Assembly (NCBI RefSeq): GCF_042678485.1
Contig: NZ_JBHTKR010000005.1
Location: 124,001-188,000 of the forward strand
Direction: 5' to 3'
From: Seohaeicola saemankumensis
GTDB lineage: Bacteria; Pseudomonadota; Alphaproteobacteria; Rhodobacterales; Rhodobacteraceae
DNA length: 64,000 bases
Shown here: in pieces, positions 19,828 through 28,783 of the stretch
Numbering within the stretch: the stretch's first letter is position 1
How the letters are laid out: every line of letters begins with the position of its first letter
Made by a program: the position numbers and the translations under genes
The notes under the pieces: generated by a model
Databases searched by the model: none
What the model saw: only the letters and a program-made list of their open reading frames with translations
What the model was told of the DNA's origin: nothing

Positions 19828-21471
19828 TCATTTTTCAGTGAATTTCAACTCGATCCGGCGATTCTGCGCCCGCGCTTCTTCGGTGTCAGCCGTGTTGACG
19901 GGGTTATATTCGCCAAAGCCGTTCGCGCTCAGACGATCCGGCGGAATGCCCAGCGAACCGGACATGTAGCGCACCACCGACAGGGCGCGCGCCTGGCTCA
20001 GCTCCCAGTTGTCGGTAAATTCGCCCTGCCCTGACAGCGGCACATTGTCAGTGTGCCCATCGACCCGGATCACCCAGTCGATCCCGGCGGGGATATCGCC
20101 CGCCACGGCGCGCAGGATCTCGGCCACCTTGGCGACTTCGCCCTGCCCTGCCGCAGACAGGGTGGCGCTGCCCGGCGGGAACAGCACCTCTGACGCAAAG
20201 ACGAAGCGATCGCCCACAACCTGCACGCCGGGTTGATTTCCCAGCACGTCACGCAGCCTGCCAAAGAACTCGGACCGGTATTTCTGCAGGTCCTGCGCTT
20301 CGGCCTCAAGGCGCAGACGCTCGGCCTCTTCCAGCTGACGGCGGCGCCGTTCTTCGGCAGCGGCCCGCGCCAGGGCCGCGTTCAGGTCAGACCCCAGCGA
20401 TTGCACCTGGATCGAGGCTGCGGCTTCGCGTTCCCGGCTGTCATCCAGAATGGCCTGCAACTGGCCCAGCTGGTTTCGCAGCGCCGCGACCTGCTGATTG
20501 AGCAAAGCCTGCGCCCGCTGCGCCTCGGTCGATTTGTCCTGCTCTTCCGCCAGAAGGCGCTGCGCCTGCGCCAGAAGGGCCGCGTCACGCTCGGCCTCGG
20601 TCATCCGGGCGCCAAGCTGCGCCTGCAAATCATCGCGCGCGGCTTCGGCGGCCGCCAGCAGGGTCAATGTCTCCTCGGCCCGGCGGCGCTGTTCCTCCAG
20701 CGCCAGGGTCATGGCGGTCAGTTCCGTGTCGGCATTCTGCAATCTTGCGCGCAGCGCCTCGGCGGCGGCGGCTTCGGCCAACCGCGCGGCTTCTTCCTCG
20801 GACAGTTGCGCCTGTAGCGCGTCCACCTGCCCGCTCAGGGCCTGGGCCTGCGCCTGGGTTTCGGCCTGTTGCGAGCGCAGATCGGCGATCAGCGCCTCCA
20901 GCGCCTCGCGCCGCGCAGCGGCAAGGCGGGCCGCCTCGGCGTTTGCGTCGACTTCAGTCCGCGCCTGCGCCAGCGCAAGGTTCAGGGCTTCCTGCTCGGA
21001 CAGAAGCCTGCCTTGTTCGGCCTCCAGTTCGGCCACGGTGCCCAATGCGGCATCGCGTTCCGACAACAACGCCGCAACCTGCGCCTCGAACGCGGTGATC
21101 CGGGTTTGCGCGGCCTCCAGGGCCGCCAGCCCGGCGTCACGCTCGCCGCGCAGGGACAGGATCAACGCCTCCTGCTGCGAAATCTGCGCCCGGGCATCGC
21201 CCAGCGTCGCATCCAGCTCTCCCAGCCGCGTCGTCAGATCGGCGCTGCGGCGCTGTTCCAGACCCAGCGCCTGCGCCAGCGCCGCAACCTCGGCACCCAG
21301 TGCGTCAAGCTCGGTTGCCTGACCGCTGATCGTCTCGCGCAGCACGAATTGCACCACCATGAAGATGGTCAGCACGAACATCAGCACCAGCAACAGACCG
21401 GTCATCGCATCCACGAAGCCAGGCCAGATCGAGGCCTGGAACCTTTGCCCGGTGCGCCGCGACAGGGCCAT
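19828..21471 (-). CDS. MotB/OmpA-like protein with long coiled coil and peptidoglycan-binding domain
   Basis: This 547-residue protein has one N-terminal membrane segment (about 22-45, PGFVDAMTGLLLVLMFVLTIFMVVQFV). Next comes a very long Ala/Glu/Gln-rich coiled coil (about 55-390), then a C-terminal OmpA domain (about 410-547). The OmpA domain shows VDGHTDNVPL and the DNWELSQARALSVVRYM peptidoglycan-binding motif. With the ExbB/MotA-like gene just upstream (3-bp gap) it probably forms a proton-driven stator-like complex tethered to peptidoglycan. The physiological role is unknown. Confidence 0.82.
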   Translation of the reverse strand: MALSRRTGQRFQASIWPGFVDAMTGLLLVLMFVLTIFMVVQFVLRETISGQATELDALGAEVAALAQALGLEQRRSADLTTRLGELDATLGDARAQISQQEALILSLRGERDAGLAALEAAQTRITAFEAQVAALLSERDAALGTVAELEAEQGRLLSEQEALNLALAQARTEVDANAEAARLAAARREALEALIADLRSQQAETQAQAQALSGQVDALQAQLSEEEAARLAEAAAAEALRARLQNADTELTAMTLALEEQRRRAEETLTLLAAAEAARDDLQAQLGARMTEAERDAALLAQAQRLLAEEQDKSTEAQRAQALLNQQVAALRNQLGQLQAILDDSREREAAASIQVQSLGSDLNAALARAAAEERRRRQLEEAERLRLEAEAQDLQKYRSEFFGRLRDVLGNQPGVQVVGDRFVFASEVLFPPGSATLSAAGQGEVAKVAEILRAVAGDIPAGIDWVIRVDGHTDNVPLSGQGEFTDNWELSQARALSVVRYMSGSLGIPPDRLSANGFGEYNPVNTADTEEARAQNRRIELKFTEK

Positions 21472-21474
21472 GGA

Positions 21475-22695
21475 TCAGCCCCCTTCGCCCTTGTTGTCCA
21501 CCATCCCGCCCAAGGGGCGCGCCACCGCGGGCCGGGCGCGGGACTGTTCCACCGCGCGGGTCAATGCGGCCAGGTCGGTACGCAGCTCGGACATGGTATC
21601 CTGCCGACCTGCGCTGATTTCTTCCAGGATCCGCAGAAGCTGCACGTCCATGGACCGCAGGCGCATCCGGCTTTCCGCATCCAGCCCCTCGCCCCGCTCT
21701 TGCGCGGACAGGGCCGTGGCAAGACTTTCCTGCCCTTCGGCCAGCCGCAACAAGGCCGCGGTCAGTTCGGATTGCTGCCCACCGCCGGCACCCAACGTAT
21801 CATTGAGCCCGTCAATGACCGCGCCCAACCGTTCCAGCCGGGCATCCATCGCCGCACGCCCGGTTTCGGCCTGTTCCAGCAGCGCCTGAACGGTTTCCAT
21901 CTGCTGGACCATGCCATCGACGACCTGCACAAGCATCCCCTGATCCGGCGCGCCCTCGCCTTCACCAGACGAATAACCGACACGGGTGATCGTGCTCAGC
22001 CATTCTTCCAGTTCGCGGTAGAACCGGTTCTGGCCGTGACCGGCGAACAATTCCAGCAGCCCCACGACAAGCGAGCCCGCAAGACCCAGAAGGGACGAGC
22101 CAAAAGCCACGCCCATGCCGGACAACTGCGCGTCCAGCCCATCCATCAGACGCCCGAAGACGGCAACGCCTTCTTCGCCTTCTTGCGGGGCCAGGCTGCG
22201 GATCGTGTCGACCAGCGCGGGCACGGTCGTGGCCAGCCCGTAGAACGTACCCAGCAGACCCAGAAAGATCAGCAGATTGACGATATAGCGCGTGATCTCG
22301 CGCGCCTCGTCGATCCGGGTCGCCACGGAATCGAGAATGGACCGGGTGGAACTGGCCCCGATCTGCATGCGTGCGCCACGTGTCCGCAGCAGCGCCGCAA
22401 GCGGCGCCAGAAGACGCGGAGCCACCCGCCCGTCGGCGCTACCTTTGGCAAATGCCTCGATCCAGCGAACCGAGGTGATCAGCTGCGCCACTTGCAGGAA
22501 ACACGCCAGCACACCGATCACGAAGACAAACAGGATGAACCCGTTCAGATAGGGATTGGCCTCGAAAACCGGCAGCACACGCGGCAAGGCCAGCACTACG
22601 ACGAATGCGGCCAGACCCAGCACCAGCAACATCGACAAGATCTGGCGCAGGGGTTGTGAAAACTGCGGCTCGGCCTCGCGGTCCGGCATGTCCAT
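21475..22695 (-). CDS. ExbB/MotA-like inner-membrane protein
   Basis: This protein of about 406 residues has membrane segments near 20-40, 50-72, 135-160 and 200-225 (MPDREAEP start; LIFLGLLGTFYGLATTVPALVDTI and SLLGLAGSLVVGLLELF). The GTFYGL segment is the MotA/TolQ/ExbB signature. The C-terminal about 150 residues form a predicted cytoplasmic coiled coil. I start it at the ATG at 22695 because AGGAG lies 8 bases upstream; a GTG 6 codons earlier is also open. It forms an operon with the downstream OmpA/MotB-like gene. No flagellar, ton or tol genes adjoin. Confidence 0.82.
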   Translation of the reverse strand: MDMPDREAEPQFSQPLRQILSMLLVLGLAAFVVVLALPRVLPVFEANPYLNGFILFVFVIGVLACFLQVAQLITSVRWIEAFAKGSADGRVAPRLLAPLAALLRTRGARMQIGASSTRSILDSVATRIDEAREITRYIVNLLIFLGLLGTFYGLATTVPALVDTIRSLAPQEGEEGVAVFGRLMDGLDAQLSGMGVAFGSSLLGLAGSLVVGLLELFAGHGQNRFYRELEEWLSTITRVGYSSGEGEGAPDQGMLVQVVDGMVQQMETVQALLEQAETGRAAMDARLERLGAVIDGLNDTLGAGGGQQSELTAALLRLAEGQESLATALSAQERGEGLDAESRMRLRSMDVQLLRILEEISAGRQDTMSELRTDLAALTRAVEQSRARPAVARPLGGMVDNKGEGG

Positions 22696-22764
22696 GCGGA
22701 CGGCTCCTGACACTGTTTATTGTTGTGGTCGATCCTAGGGGCTGAACCCAGAACTGCCAAGGGG

Positions 22765-23313
22765 TTATCCCTGCTGACGGGCCTTTATCCGGGTCAGATC
22801 TCGCACTCTGCCGTCCAGCCAGGCCAGATCGGGGTCGGCGATTCCCAGACCGTCCAGATGCGCCGCCGTATTGTGCAGATATTCGGTGTTCGGACCCCGC
22901 CCGCCCACGGCCTGCGCGATGATCTGCGCCTGCTCTTCCAACGGAAGACCGCCGCAATACTGGACATGGTCAGGGTCGATCACATAGGTCACGGCCTCGA
23001 CACGCGTGCCATCGGCCAGATCGACCATCAGCACCCGCTCCACATAGGCCGAGGAGATCAGCTCGCGTTCGCGCAGATAGGCCAGAACGGTATCGGCCTG
23101 ATCGGGGCGAACCCCAAGCGCCAGCCCGTGACATTCGGCCCCGGCGGCTGCATCCAGCGCCAGCACCAGCCCCGGCGCGTCAGGCGTGCCGCGGTGATGG
23201 ATCGAGCGCATGCAGAAACTGCGATGGTAATCCGGCAGTCGCGCCAGAACCGTCCGGCTGACCTCGAAGCCGGGATTCCACAATAGTGATCCATATCCGA
23301 ACACCCACATCAT
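22765..23313 (-). CDS. Gamma-glutamylcyclotransferase (ChaC-like)
   Basis: This 182-residue protein starts MMWVFGYGSLLWNPGF, with the YGSL substrate-binding loop of ChaC-type cyclotransferases. It also holds the conserved FCMRSIHHRGTPDAPGLVLAL and YLRERELISSAYVERVL, which carries the catalytic Glu region. The family degrades glutathione to 5-oxoproline and Cys-Gly in the cytoplasm. The frame is open upstream to 23412, but the ATG at 23313 matches the family start. It diverges from the DUF2125 gene (73-bp gap) and lies upstream of the ExbB/OmpA-like pair on the same strand. Confidence 0.88.
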   Translation of the reverse strand: MMWVFGYGSLLWNPGFEVSRTVLARLPDYHRSFCMRSIHHRGTPDAPGLVLALDAAAGAECHGLALGVRPDQADTVLAYLRERELISSAYVERVLMVDLADGTRVEAVTYVIDPDHVQYCGGLPLEEQAQIIAQAVGGRGPNTEYLHNTAAHLDGLGIADPDLAWLDGRVRDLTRIKARQQG

Positions 23314-23386
23314 GGCGCCACTGGTCCTTCCATTTGCACCCCTGTAAACACCACCAAAGGCGCAGTGAAAAGGGGGGACCCGCCGC

Positions 23387-24412
23387 GTGAAACGACTGTT
23401 GTTCCTGATCATCGTATCGGCCGCGCTCTGGTCCGGTTACTGGTTCTACGGGGCCTCGACCACGCGCAGCGCCTTTGAGGGCTGGTTCGCAGACCGGCGC
23501 GCCGATGGCTGGGCCGCCGACTATGACACGCTTGAGGTGTTGGGCTTTCCCAACCGCTTTGACGTGACCCTGACCGATATTGCCCTGGCCGATCCGGCAA
23601 CAGGCTGGGCCTGGGATGCGCCGTTCTTCCAGATACTGGCGCTCAGCTACAAGCCCCATCACGTCATCGCCGCATGGCCCGACCTGCAACATGTCGCAAC
23701 CCCGCTGGACAAGTTCGTCATCACCCAGGCCGCGATGCAGGCCAGCGTGGTCCTGTGGCCCAGTACCGATCTTGCACCCGATCGGGTCCGCCTTGTCGCC
23801 GATACCTTGCAGATCAGCGCAAGCGATGGCACCGCAACGGCCATGAGCGCGCTGCGCCTTGCCGCCGAAAGGCTGGGCCCGGACGGGCAGCCCGCCACCG
23901 CTGCCCCGGAAGACGTCGCAACAGGCTATCGCATTGCCTTGTCCGCCGAAGGGGTTGCACCCGATCTTGGCCTGCGACACCGCATCGACCCGGCAAACAG
24001 GCTGCCGCGCACGCTGGATGCCTTGCGCGCCGATGTGACCCTTGGATTCGATCGCCCCTGGGATCGCCGTGCCGTGGAAAAGGCCCGCCCGCAGCCGCGA
24101 CTGATCTCGCTGCGCCTGGCCGAGGCGCGCTGGGGCGAGCTGGAGCTGAAAGCGGCCGGCGATCTGGATGTGAACCCCGAAGGTCGGGCCACGGGCCGGA
24201 TCACCGTCAAGGCGCAGAACTGGCGCGAGATCCTTGCCATGGCCCGTGCCTCGGGCGAATTGCCCGCCGGGGTGGCCGACACGCTGGAACGGGCGTTGTC
24301 CCTTCTGGCAGGCCGCAACGACGGGATCGACATACCGCTGGATTTCCGCGGTGGCCTGATCTGGATCGGCCCCGTTCCGGTCATGGACAGCCCGGTCTTC
24401 GTGCTGCGCTAG
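23387..24412 (+). CDS. DUF2125 family envelope protein
   Basis: This 341-residue protein has an N-terminal signal or anchor (RLLFLIIVSAALWSGYWFYG) followed by a beta-rich exported domain. The segment GWAADYDTLEVLGFPNRFDVTLTDIALADPATGWAWDAPFFQ is characteristic of DUF2125. Function unknown; the family is widespread in Alphaproteobacteria, and the repeated strand pattern recalls AsmA-like envelope proteins. It starts with GTG after AAGGGGGG. It is a single gene convergent with the extensin-like gene. Confidence 0.8.
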   Translation: MKRLLFLIIVSAALWSGYWFYGASTTRSAFEGWFADRRADGWAADYDTLEVLGFPNRFDVTLTDIALADPATGWAWDAPFFQILALSYKPHHVIAAWPDLQHVATPLDKFVITQAAMQASVVLWPSTDLAPDRVRLVADTLQISASDGTATAMSALRLAAERLGPDGQPATAAPEDVATGYRIALSAEGVAPDLGLRHRIDPANRLPRTLDALRADVTLGFDRPWDRRAVEKARPQPRLISLRLAEARWGELELKAAGDLDVNPEGRATGRITVKAQNWREILAMARASGELPAGVADTLERALSLLAGRNDGIDIPLDFRGGLIWIGPVPVMDSPVFVLR

Positions 24413-24436
24413 CCCGGTCGTACGCCTGGCGCGGCG

Positions 24437-25075
24437 TCAGCGGCAATAAGGCCCGCCGCGATGGCGTGCGGTATCGAAATGGAAATGATCCTGGTGGAAG
24501 CGATCGGAATCCGGCCCCAGCACCGTGCCGAATGTCCCGCAGGCCGCCCTGTGCATCTGTTTCAGCGCCCGCCCATTGCGCCCGGTGCCCCAGTCGCGCA
24601 GGACGGTCACGTCGGTCCCGTCACGCAGGCGATAGCCTGACACGTCGATGGCCTTGCCGCGCCCGTGCTCGGAAATGCGCGCGCCCGGCTGATGGTTGCG
24701 TGTGCGGCAGGCATAGCTGGCCGCAACCCGGATGGATTGCACGCCACCGCCCTTGTTGCCGACGGCGGCCATCAAGCCCCTGTCGACCCAACTGCCGAAG
24801 GCTCGCGCCGTCGGACAGTCAACCACCGCCCCCGAGCTGAGTTGCACGCCATTCACCTCGTGCAGGCGCACGGCGTTGGCGATCCCGCATCCGGTGATAC
24901 CGCCGGGCACCTCGCCCACGACTTCGCCGCGCAGGGCCGGATCGTTGCAGATCATCGGATAGCCGCTGGTCGATGGCCCCACCCTTGGCGCGGATCGTTC
25001 ATAGCGCACGCTGCACGCACTTGCGCTGAAAAGCAGCGCCACCAAGGCCAGGGGAAAGATGCCGGCGCGTCTCAA
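24437..25075 (-). CDS. Extensin-like protein, probable LAS-type metallopeptidase
   Basis: This 212-residue exported protein has a signal sequence ending in FSASAC (possible lipobox, imperfect). It carries the extensin-like C-terminal domain (PF06904 type). The domain contains a zinc-peptidase-like pattern: SEHGRGKAIDVSGY (H-x6-D) and DHFHFD (H-x-H), as in VanY/MepK D,D-peptidases. That points to peptidoglycan trimming in the periplasm; this is inference. The start is TTG at 25075, overlapping the tyrC stop (TTGA), so it is coupled to the hisC-tyrC operon. Confidence 0.8.
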   Translation of the reverse strand: MRRAGIFPLALVALLFSASACSVRYERSAPRVGPSTSGYPMICNDPALRGEVVGEVPGGITGCGIANAVRLHEVNGVQLSSGAVVDCPTARAFGSWVDRGLMAAVGNKGGGVQSIRVAASYACRTRNHQPGARISEHGRGKAIDVSGYRLRDGTDVTVLRDWGTGRNGRALKQMHRAACGTFGTVLGPDSDRFHQDHFHFDTARHRGGPYCR

Positions 25076-25992
25076 CGGACCGCCTTCGTACGTCCGAAAT
25101 CAGGCGCATCGGTATCCTGCCCCGCCTCGATGATACCGCGCCGGATGGCGCGGGTGCGGGTGAAATAGGCATGCAGGTGATCACCGTCCCCGGTACGGAT
25201 CGCGCGTTGCAAGGCGAACAGTTCTTCGGTGAAACGGCCCAGGATTTCCAGCGTCGCTTCCTTGTTGGTCAGGAACACGTCGCGCCACATGGTCGGATCG
25301 CTGGCCGCGATACGGGTGAAGTCACGGAAACCGGCGGCGGAATACTTGATCACCTCGCTATCGGTCACGCGGCGCAGATCGTCGGCCACGCCGACCATCG
25401 TATAGGCGATCAGATGCGGCGCATGGCTGGTCACGGCCAGCACCAGGTCATGATGATCAGCCTCCATCGTATCGACATTGGCGCCGATCCCCTGCCAGAG
25501 TCGGGTCAGACGGTCCAGCGCCTCGGGGTCAGTCCCTTCGACCGGCACAAGAATGCACCAGCGATTGTCAAAGAGGGTGGCAAAGCCGGATTCGGGGCCC
25601 GAATGTTCGGTACCCGCCAGCGGATGCGCCGGAATGAAGTGCACATGCGGCGGCAGATGCGGGCCAACGGCCTCGATCACGGCGCGCTTCACCGATCCCA
25701 CGTCGCTGACCGTCGCGCCTTTCGCCAGATGCGGCGCGATCTCGGCCGCGACCTGCTCCATGGCGCCCACGGGCACGCAAAGCACGACCAGATCGGCATC
25801 CTTGACCGCCTCGGCCGCCGTGTCGCACACACGGTCGCACAGCCCGATTCGGCGTGCCGTGTCGCGCGTCGCGGCGCTGCGGGCATAGCCCGTCACCTCG
25901 CCCGCCAGGCCGCCCCGCTTCATTGCCCAGAACATCGACGAGGCGATCAGCCCCAGCCCGATCAATGCGACGCGATTGTAGACCACGCTCAC
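25072..25992 (-). CDS. tyrC: Prephenate/arogenate dehydrogenase (tyrosine biosynthesis)
   Basis: This 306-residue NAD(P)-dependent enzyme starts VSVVYNRVALIGLGLIASSMFWAMK, with the Rossmann GxGxxxSS motif. It later shows VGSVKRAVIEAVGPHLPPHVHFIPAHPLAGTEHSGPE (active-site His and substrate-binding region). It makes 4-hydroxyphenylpyruvate or tyrosine from prephenate or arogenate. The likely start is the GTG at 25992, which overlaps the hisC stop (GTGA); a second GTG two codons on is possible. The upstream-open frame to 26268 lies inside hisC and is not used. It is coupled to both neighbours. Confidence 0.92.
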   Translation of the reverse strand: MSVVYNRVALIGLGLIASSMFWAMKRGGLAGEVTGYARSAATRDTARRIGLCDRVCDTAAEAVKDADLVVLCVPVGAMEQVAAEIAPHLAKGATVSDVGSVKRAVIEAVGPHLPPHVHFIPAHPLAGTEHSGPESGFATLFDNRWCILVPVEGTDPEALDRLTRLWQGIGANVDTMEADHHDLVLAVTSHAPHLIAYTMVGVADDLRRVTDSEVIKYSAAGFRDFTRIAASDPTMWRDVFLTNKEATLEILGRFTEELFALQRAIRTGDGDHLHAYFTRTRAIRRGIIEAGQDTDAPDFGRTKAVR

Positions 25993-27074
25993 CTTGCACC
26001 CCCCTTGAACTGCCCCACCGCATGGGCCACCCGACGGCAACTGGATTCGTCCCCGACCGTGATCCGCAGGCATTGCGGCAGCTTGTAACCTGCCACGCGC
26101 CGCACGATCAGACCCTGCGATTTCAGATAGGTGTCGCAGGCTTCGGCCTCTGCCTGGTCGGCAAAGCGCGCCAGCACGAAATTCGCCATCGAGGTATCGC
26201 ATTGCACCCCGTGTTCGGCCAGCGCCTGCGCCAGCCAGACCCGCAGACGCGCGTTTTCCGCGCGGCACTTGGCGGCATAGGCCTGGTCGCGCACGGCGGC
26301 CTCGGCGGTGGCCAGCGCCGTGTTGGACAGGTTGAACGGCCCCCGGATACGGTTGAGCACATCAATGATCGCGCGCGGCCCATAGCCCCAGCCCACGCGC
26401 AACCCGCCCAGGCCATAAAGCTTGGAAAAGGTCCGTGTCATCACGACATTGTCGCGCGCCTCGACCAGGGCGGCGCCGCCATCATAGCCATCGACATATT
26501 CGGCATAGGCCCCGTCCAGCACCAGAAGCGCGTGATCCGGCAACCCTTCCGCCAGCCGCGCCAGCTCGTTGCCACCGATCATCGTGCCGGTCGGGTTGTT
26601 GGGGTTGGCGATGAACACCAGTCGCGTGGCGGGGGTGACGGCCGCAAGGATCGCGTCCACATCGGTCACACGGTCGCGTTCCTTCACCTCGACGGGCGTG
26701 CCGCCTGCGGCAAGCGTGCTGATGCGATACATCGCAAAGCCGTGTTCGGTATGGATCACCTCGTCACCAGGGCCGACATAGGCCTGGCAAAGAAAATGTA
26801 TGATCTCGTCGCTGCCCACGCCGCAGATGATGCGATCGGCGTCCAGACCGTGCACATCGGCAATCGCGCCGCGCAGGCCCGCGTGATCGGTCGAAGGGTA
26901 GCGATGCAACTCATAGCCCGAGCGGCGGAACGCCTCGATCGCGGCCTCGCTCGGTCCGAACGGGTTCTCGTTCGAACTCAGCTTCACCACCTCGCTGACG
27001 CCATCCACATGCGCGGCGCCACCCTGGTAAAGCTCGATCTGCATGATGCCGGGTTGCGGCTGGATCTGGGTCAT
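25989..27074 (-). CDS. hisC: Histidinol-phosphate aminotransferase
   Basis: This 361-residue fold-type I aminotransferase shows KLSSNENPFGPS near the N-terminus, the NPNNPTG motif, the PLP lysine K218 in TFSKLYGLGGLRVGW, and RNFRD-like VRRVAGYKLPQCLRITVG at the end. It converts imidazole-acetol phosphate to histidinol phosphate. Next to tyrC it may also transaminate aromatic precursors, as this arrangement suggests. It is the first gene of the hisC-tyrC-extensin unit. Length is normal. Confidence 0.94.
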   Translation of the reverse strand: MTQIQPQPGIMQIELYQGGAAHVDGVSEVVKLSSNENPFGPSEAAIEAFRRSGYELHRYPSTDHAGLRGAIADVHGLDADRIICGVGSDEIIHFLCQAYVGPGDEVIHTEHGFAMYRISTLAAGGTPVEVKERDRVTDVDAILAAVTPATRLVFIANPNNPTGTMIGGNELARLAEGLPDHALLVLDGAYAEYVDGYDGGAALVEARDNVVMTRTFSKLYGLGGLRVGWGYGPRAIIDVLNRIRGPFNLSNTALATAEAAVRDQAYAAKCRAENARLRVWLAQALAEHGVQCDTSMANFVLARFADQAEAEACDTYLKSQGLIVRRVAGYKLPQCLRITVGDESSCRRVAHAVGQFKGGAR

Positions 27075-27172
27075 GTCTTCGCTCTCCTTGCGCCCCCTCT
27101 TAGCGGCGCGCCCCTTCCAAGAAAAGCGCGAAAGAAGCGGGATCCGTCATGCCGCAGACCAAAGGGCGGCAA

Positions 27173-27202
27173 CTTCATCGTTCCCCAAATACTCAAGCCG
27201 CG
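27173..27202 (+). repeat. Dispersed intergenic element, copy 2
   Basis: CTTCATCGTTCCCCAAATAC followed by TCAAGCCGCG lies between hisC and the homospermidine synthase gene. It is nearly identical to the copy at 54882-54911 and shares the CAAATA core with the other two copies. Confidence 0.55.
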
Positions 27203-27224
27203 CCCGCGCCGCCGCAACACCGCG

Positions 27225-28661
27225 TCAGGTCGCAAGCACATTGCGAAAGAGCCAGGGATCACTTTCGTCGATATCCTCGGGAAACAGCTCCCAACGATCC
27301 TGAAGGGGCGTCCAGTCGGTGTAATGCGCCTCCACCGGGCCAAGGTAGGGCCGCTGCACCTCGAGGCAACGGGCGTGATCCATCTCGTCGGTCTCGACGA
27401 TCCCGGCGCGGGGGTTTTCTAACGCCCAGACCATGCCGGCCAGAACCGCGCTGGTCACTTGCAGCCCGGTCGCGTTCTGATCGGGGGCCAGGGTCCGCGC
27501 CTCGGCATTGGACAGGCGCGAGCCGTACCACAGCGCGTTTTTCGCATGCCCGTAAAGCAGCACACCCAGTTCATCTATTCCTTCCACGATTTCGTCGGGG
27601 CCCAGGATGTGATGCGCGTGCTGCACCCGGCCCGAGCCGAACATCTCGTGCAGCGACAGCACCGCATCATCGCAGGGGTGATAGGCGTAATGGCAGGTGG
27701 GCCGGTATTCGGGCGCGGCGGCATCGCCGATCGTATAGTAATCCGAAATGGAAATCGCCTCGTTATGGGTGACCAGAAAACCGAATTGCGGCCCCGGCGT
27801 CGGGCACCAGCTGTGCACGCGGGTGATCGCACCGGGGCGCTCAATCCAGATCGCGGACTGACAGCCCGTGGCATGGCGATAGGCATTATCGGGAAACCAT
27901 GTCTCATGCGTGCCCCAGCCCAGTTCGGCGGGCTGGAAGCCTTCGGCGATGAAACCCTCGACCGACCAGGTGTTCACGAAAACACCGCGCGGACGCGGCA
28001 CCGCGCGGGCCTGGGTGTCGCGCTCGGCCACATGCACGCCCTTCACTCCCAGATCGCGCATCAGCATCGCCCAACCCTGCCCATCTCTTGGTGCCTCGAT
28101 CGCCTGGCCGCAATCCGCGGCCAGTTGCAACAACGCCTCCTTGACGAACCAGCTGACCATGCCGGGATTGGCCCCGCAGCATGACACGGCCGTGGTCCCA
28201 CCGGGATGGGCGGCCTTCTCGTCGCGCACCTTCTGGCGCAGCGCATAATTCGTGCGCGCCTCATTGTCGGGGGTCTCGAAATAGAACCCTGTCCAGGGCT
28301 CCACCACCGTGTCGATATAAAGAACGCCCATCTCGCGGCACAGCCGCATGATATCCAGCGAAGAGGTATCGACCGACAGGTTGACGCAGAACCCTTTTCC
28401 ATCCGCAAAAAGATCGCCAAGAACCTGGCGGTAGTTGCCCCGTGTCAGGCCGATCGGCATGTGCGGGATGCCCCGCGCAGCCAGATCGGCCACCGCTGCG
28501 GGATCTGGTTCGATCACCATCAGACGGTCCGCATCGAAATCGAAATGCCGCTGGATCAGCGGCAGGGTGCCCCGCCCGATCGAGCCATAGCCGATGATGA
28601 CCACCGCGCCCTCTATACGGCCATGGACCGGCCAGTCACCACGATTACCAGTTGTCATCAT
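27225..28661 (-). CDS. hss: Homospermidine synthase
   Basis: This 478-residue protein has an N-terminal NAD-binding motif VVIIGYGSIGRGTLPLI and the saccharopine-dehydrogenase-like fold. Also seen are VNLSVDTSSLDIMRLC, YIDTVVEPWTGFYF, and the conserved CCGANPGMVSWFVKEAL. It makes sym-homospermidine from putrescine with NAD as cofactor, a polyamine route common in Alphaproteobacteria. ATGATG at the start follows GGAGG. It stands alone, downstream of rpsD in the same direction but separated by the rpsD terminator. Confidence 0.93.
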   Translation of the reverse strand: MMTTGNRGDWPVHGRIEGAVVIIGYGSIGRGTLPLIQRHFDFDADRLMVIEPDPAAVADLAARGIPHMPIGLTRGNYRQVLGDLFADGKGFCVNLSVDTSSLDIMRLCREMGVLYIDTVVEPWTGFYFETPDNEARTNYALRQKVRDEKAAHPGGTTAVSCCGANPGMVSWFVKEALLQLAADCGQAIEAPRDGQGWAMLMRDLGVKGVHVAERDTQARAVPRPRGVFVNTWSVEGFIAEGFQPAELGWGTHETWFPDNAYRHATGCQSAIWIERPGAITRVHSWCPTPGPQFGFLVTHNEAISISDYYTIGDAAAPEYRPTCHYAYHPCDDAVLSLHEMFGSGRVQHAHHILGPDEIVEGIDELGVLLYGHAKNALWYGSRLSNAEARTLAPDQNATGLQVTSAVLAGMVWALENPRAGIVETDEMDHARCLEVQRPYLGPVEAHYTDWTPLQDRWELFPEDIDESDPWLFRNVLAT

Positions 28662-28714
28662 TCACCCTCCACCATGCGGCACCGCCGATGATGCCCAGGT
28701 TTCCTTGTGACATG

Positions 28715-28743
28715 AAAAAACCCGCCGCAGAAGCTGCGGCGGG
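28715..28743 (-). terminator. Rho-independent terminator of rpsD
   Basis: A 10-bp GC-rich stem (CCCGCCGCAG 28721-28730 with CTGCGGCGGG 28734-28743) has a 3-base loop. On the minus strand it is followed by TTTTTT (28720-28715). It lies 41 bp past the rpsD stop. Confidence 0.92.
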
Positions 28744-28783
28744 TCCTGATCCCCCGAAAGAGGGGGTAATCCGGTGCGAAGGC

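Noticed and set aside
20869..22659. A 596-codon plus-strand frame opposite the OmpA-like and ExbB-like genes
   Set aside because: Gln/Arg/Pro-rich composition without domains; the minus-strand genes are clearly real.
19828..22695. Zorya anti-phage system
   Set aside because: Only the motor-like pair is present; no ZorC, ZorD or ZorE homologue lies nearby, and the neighbours are housekeeping genes.
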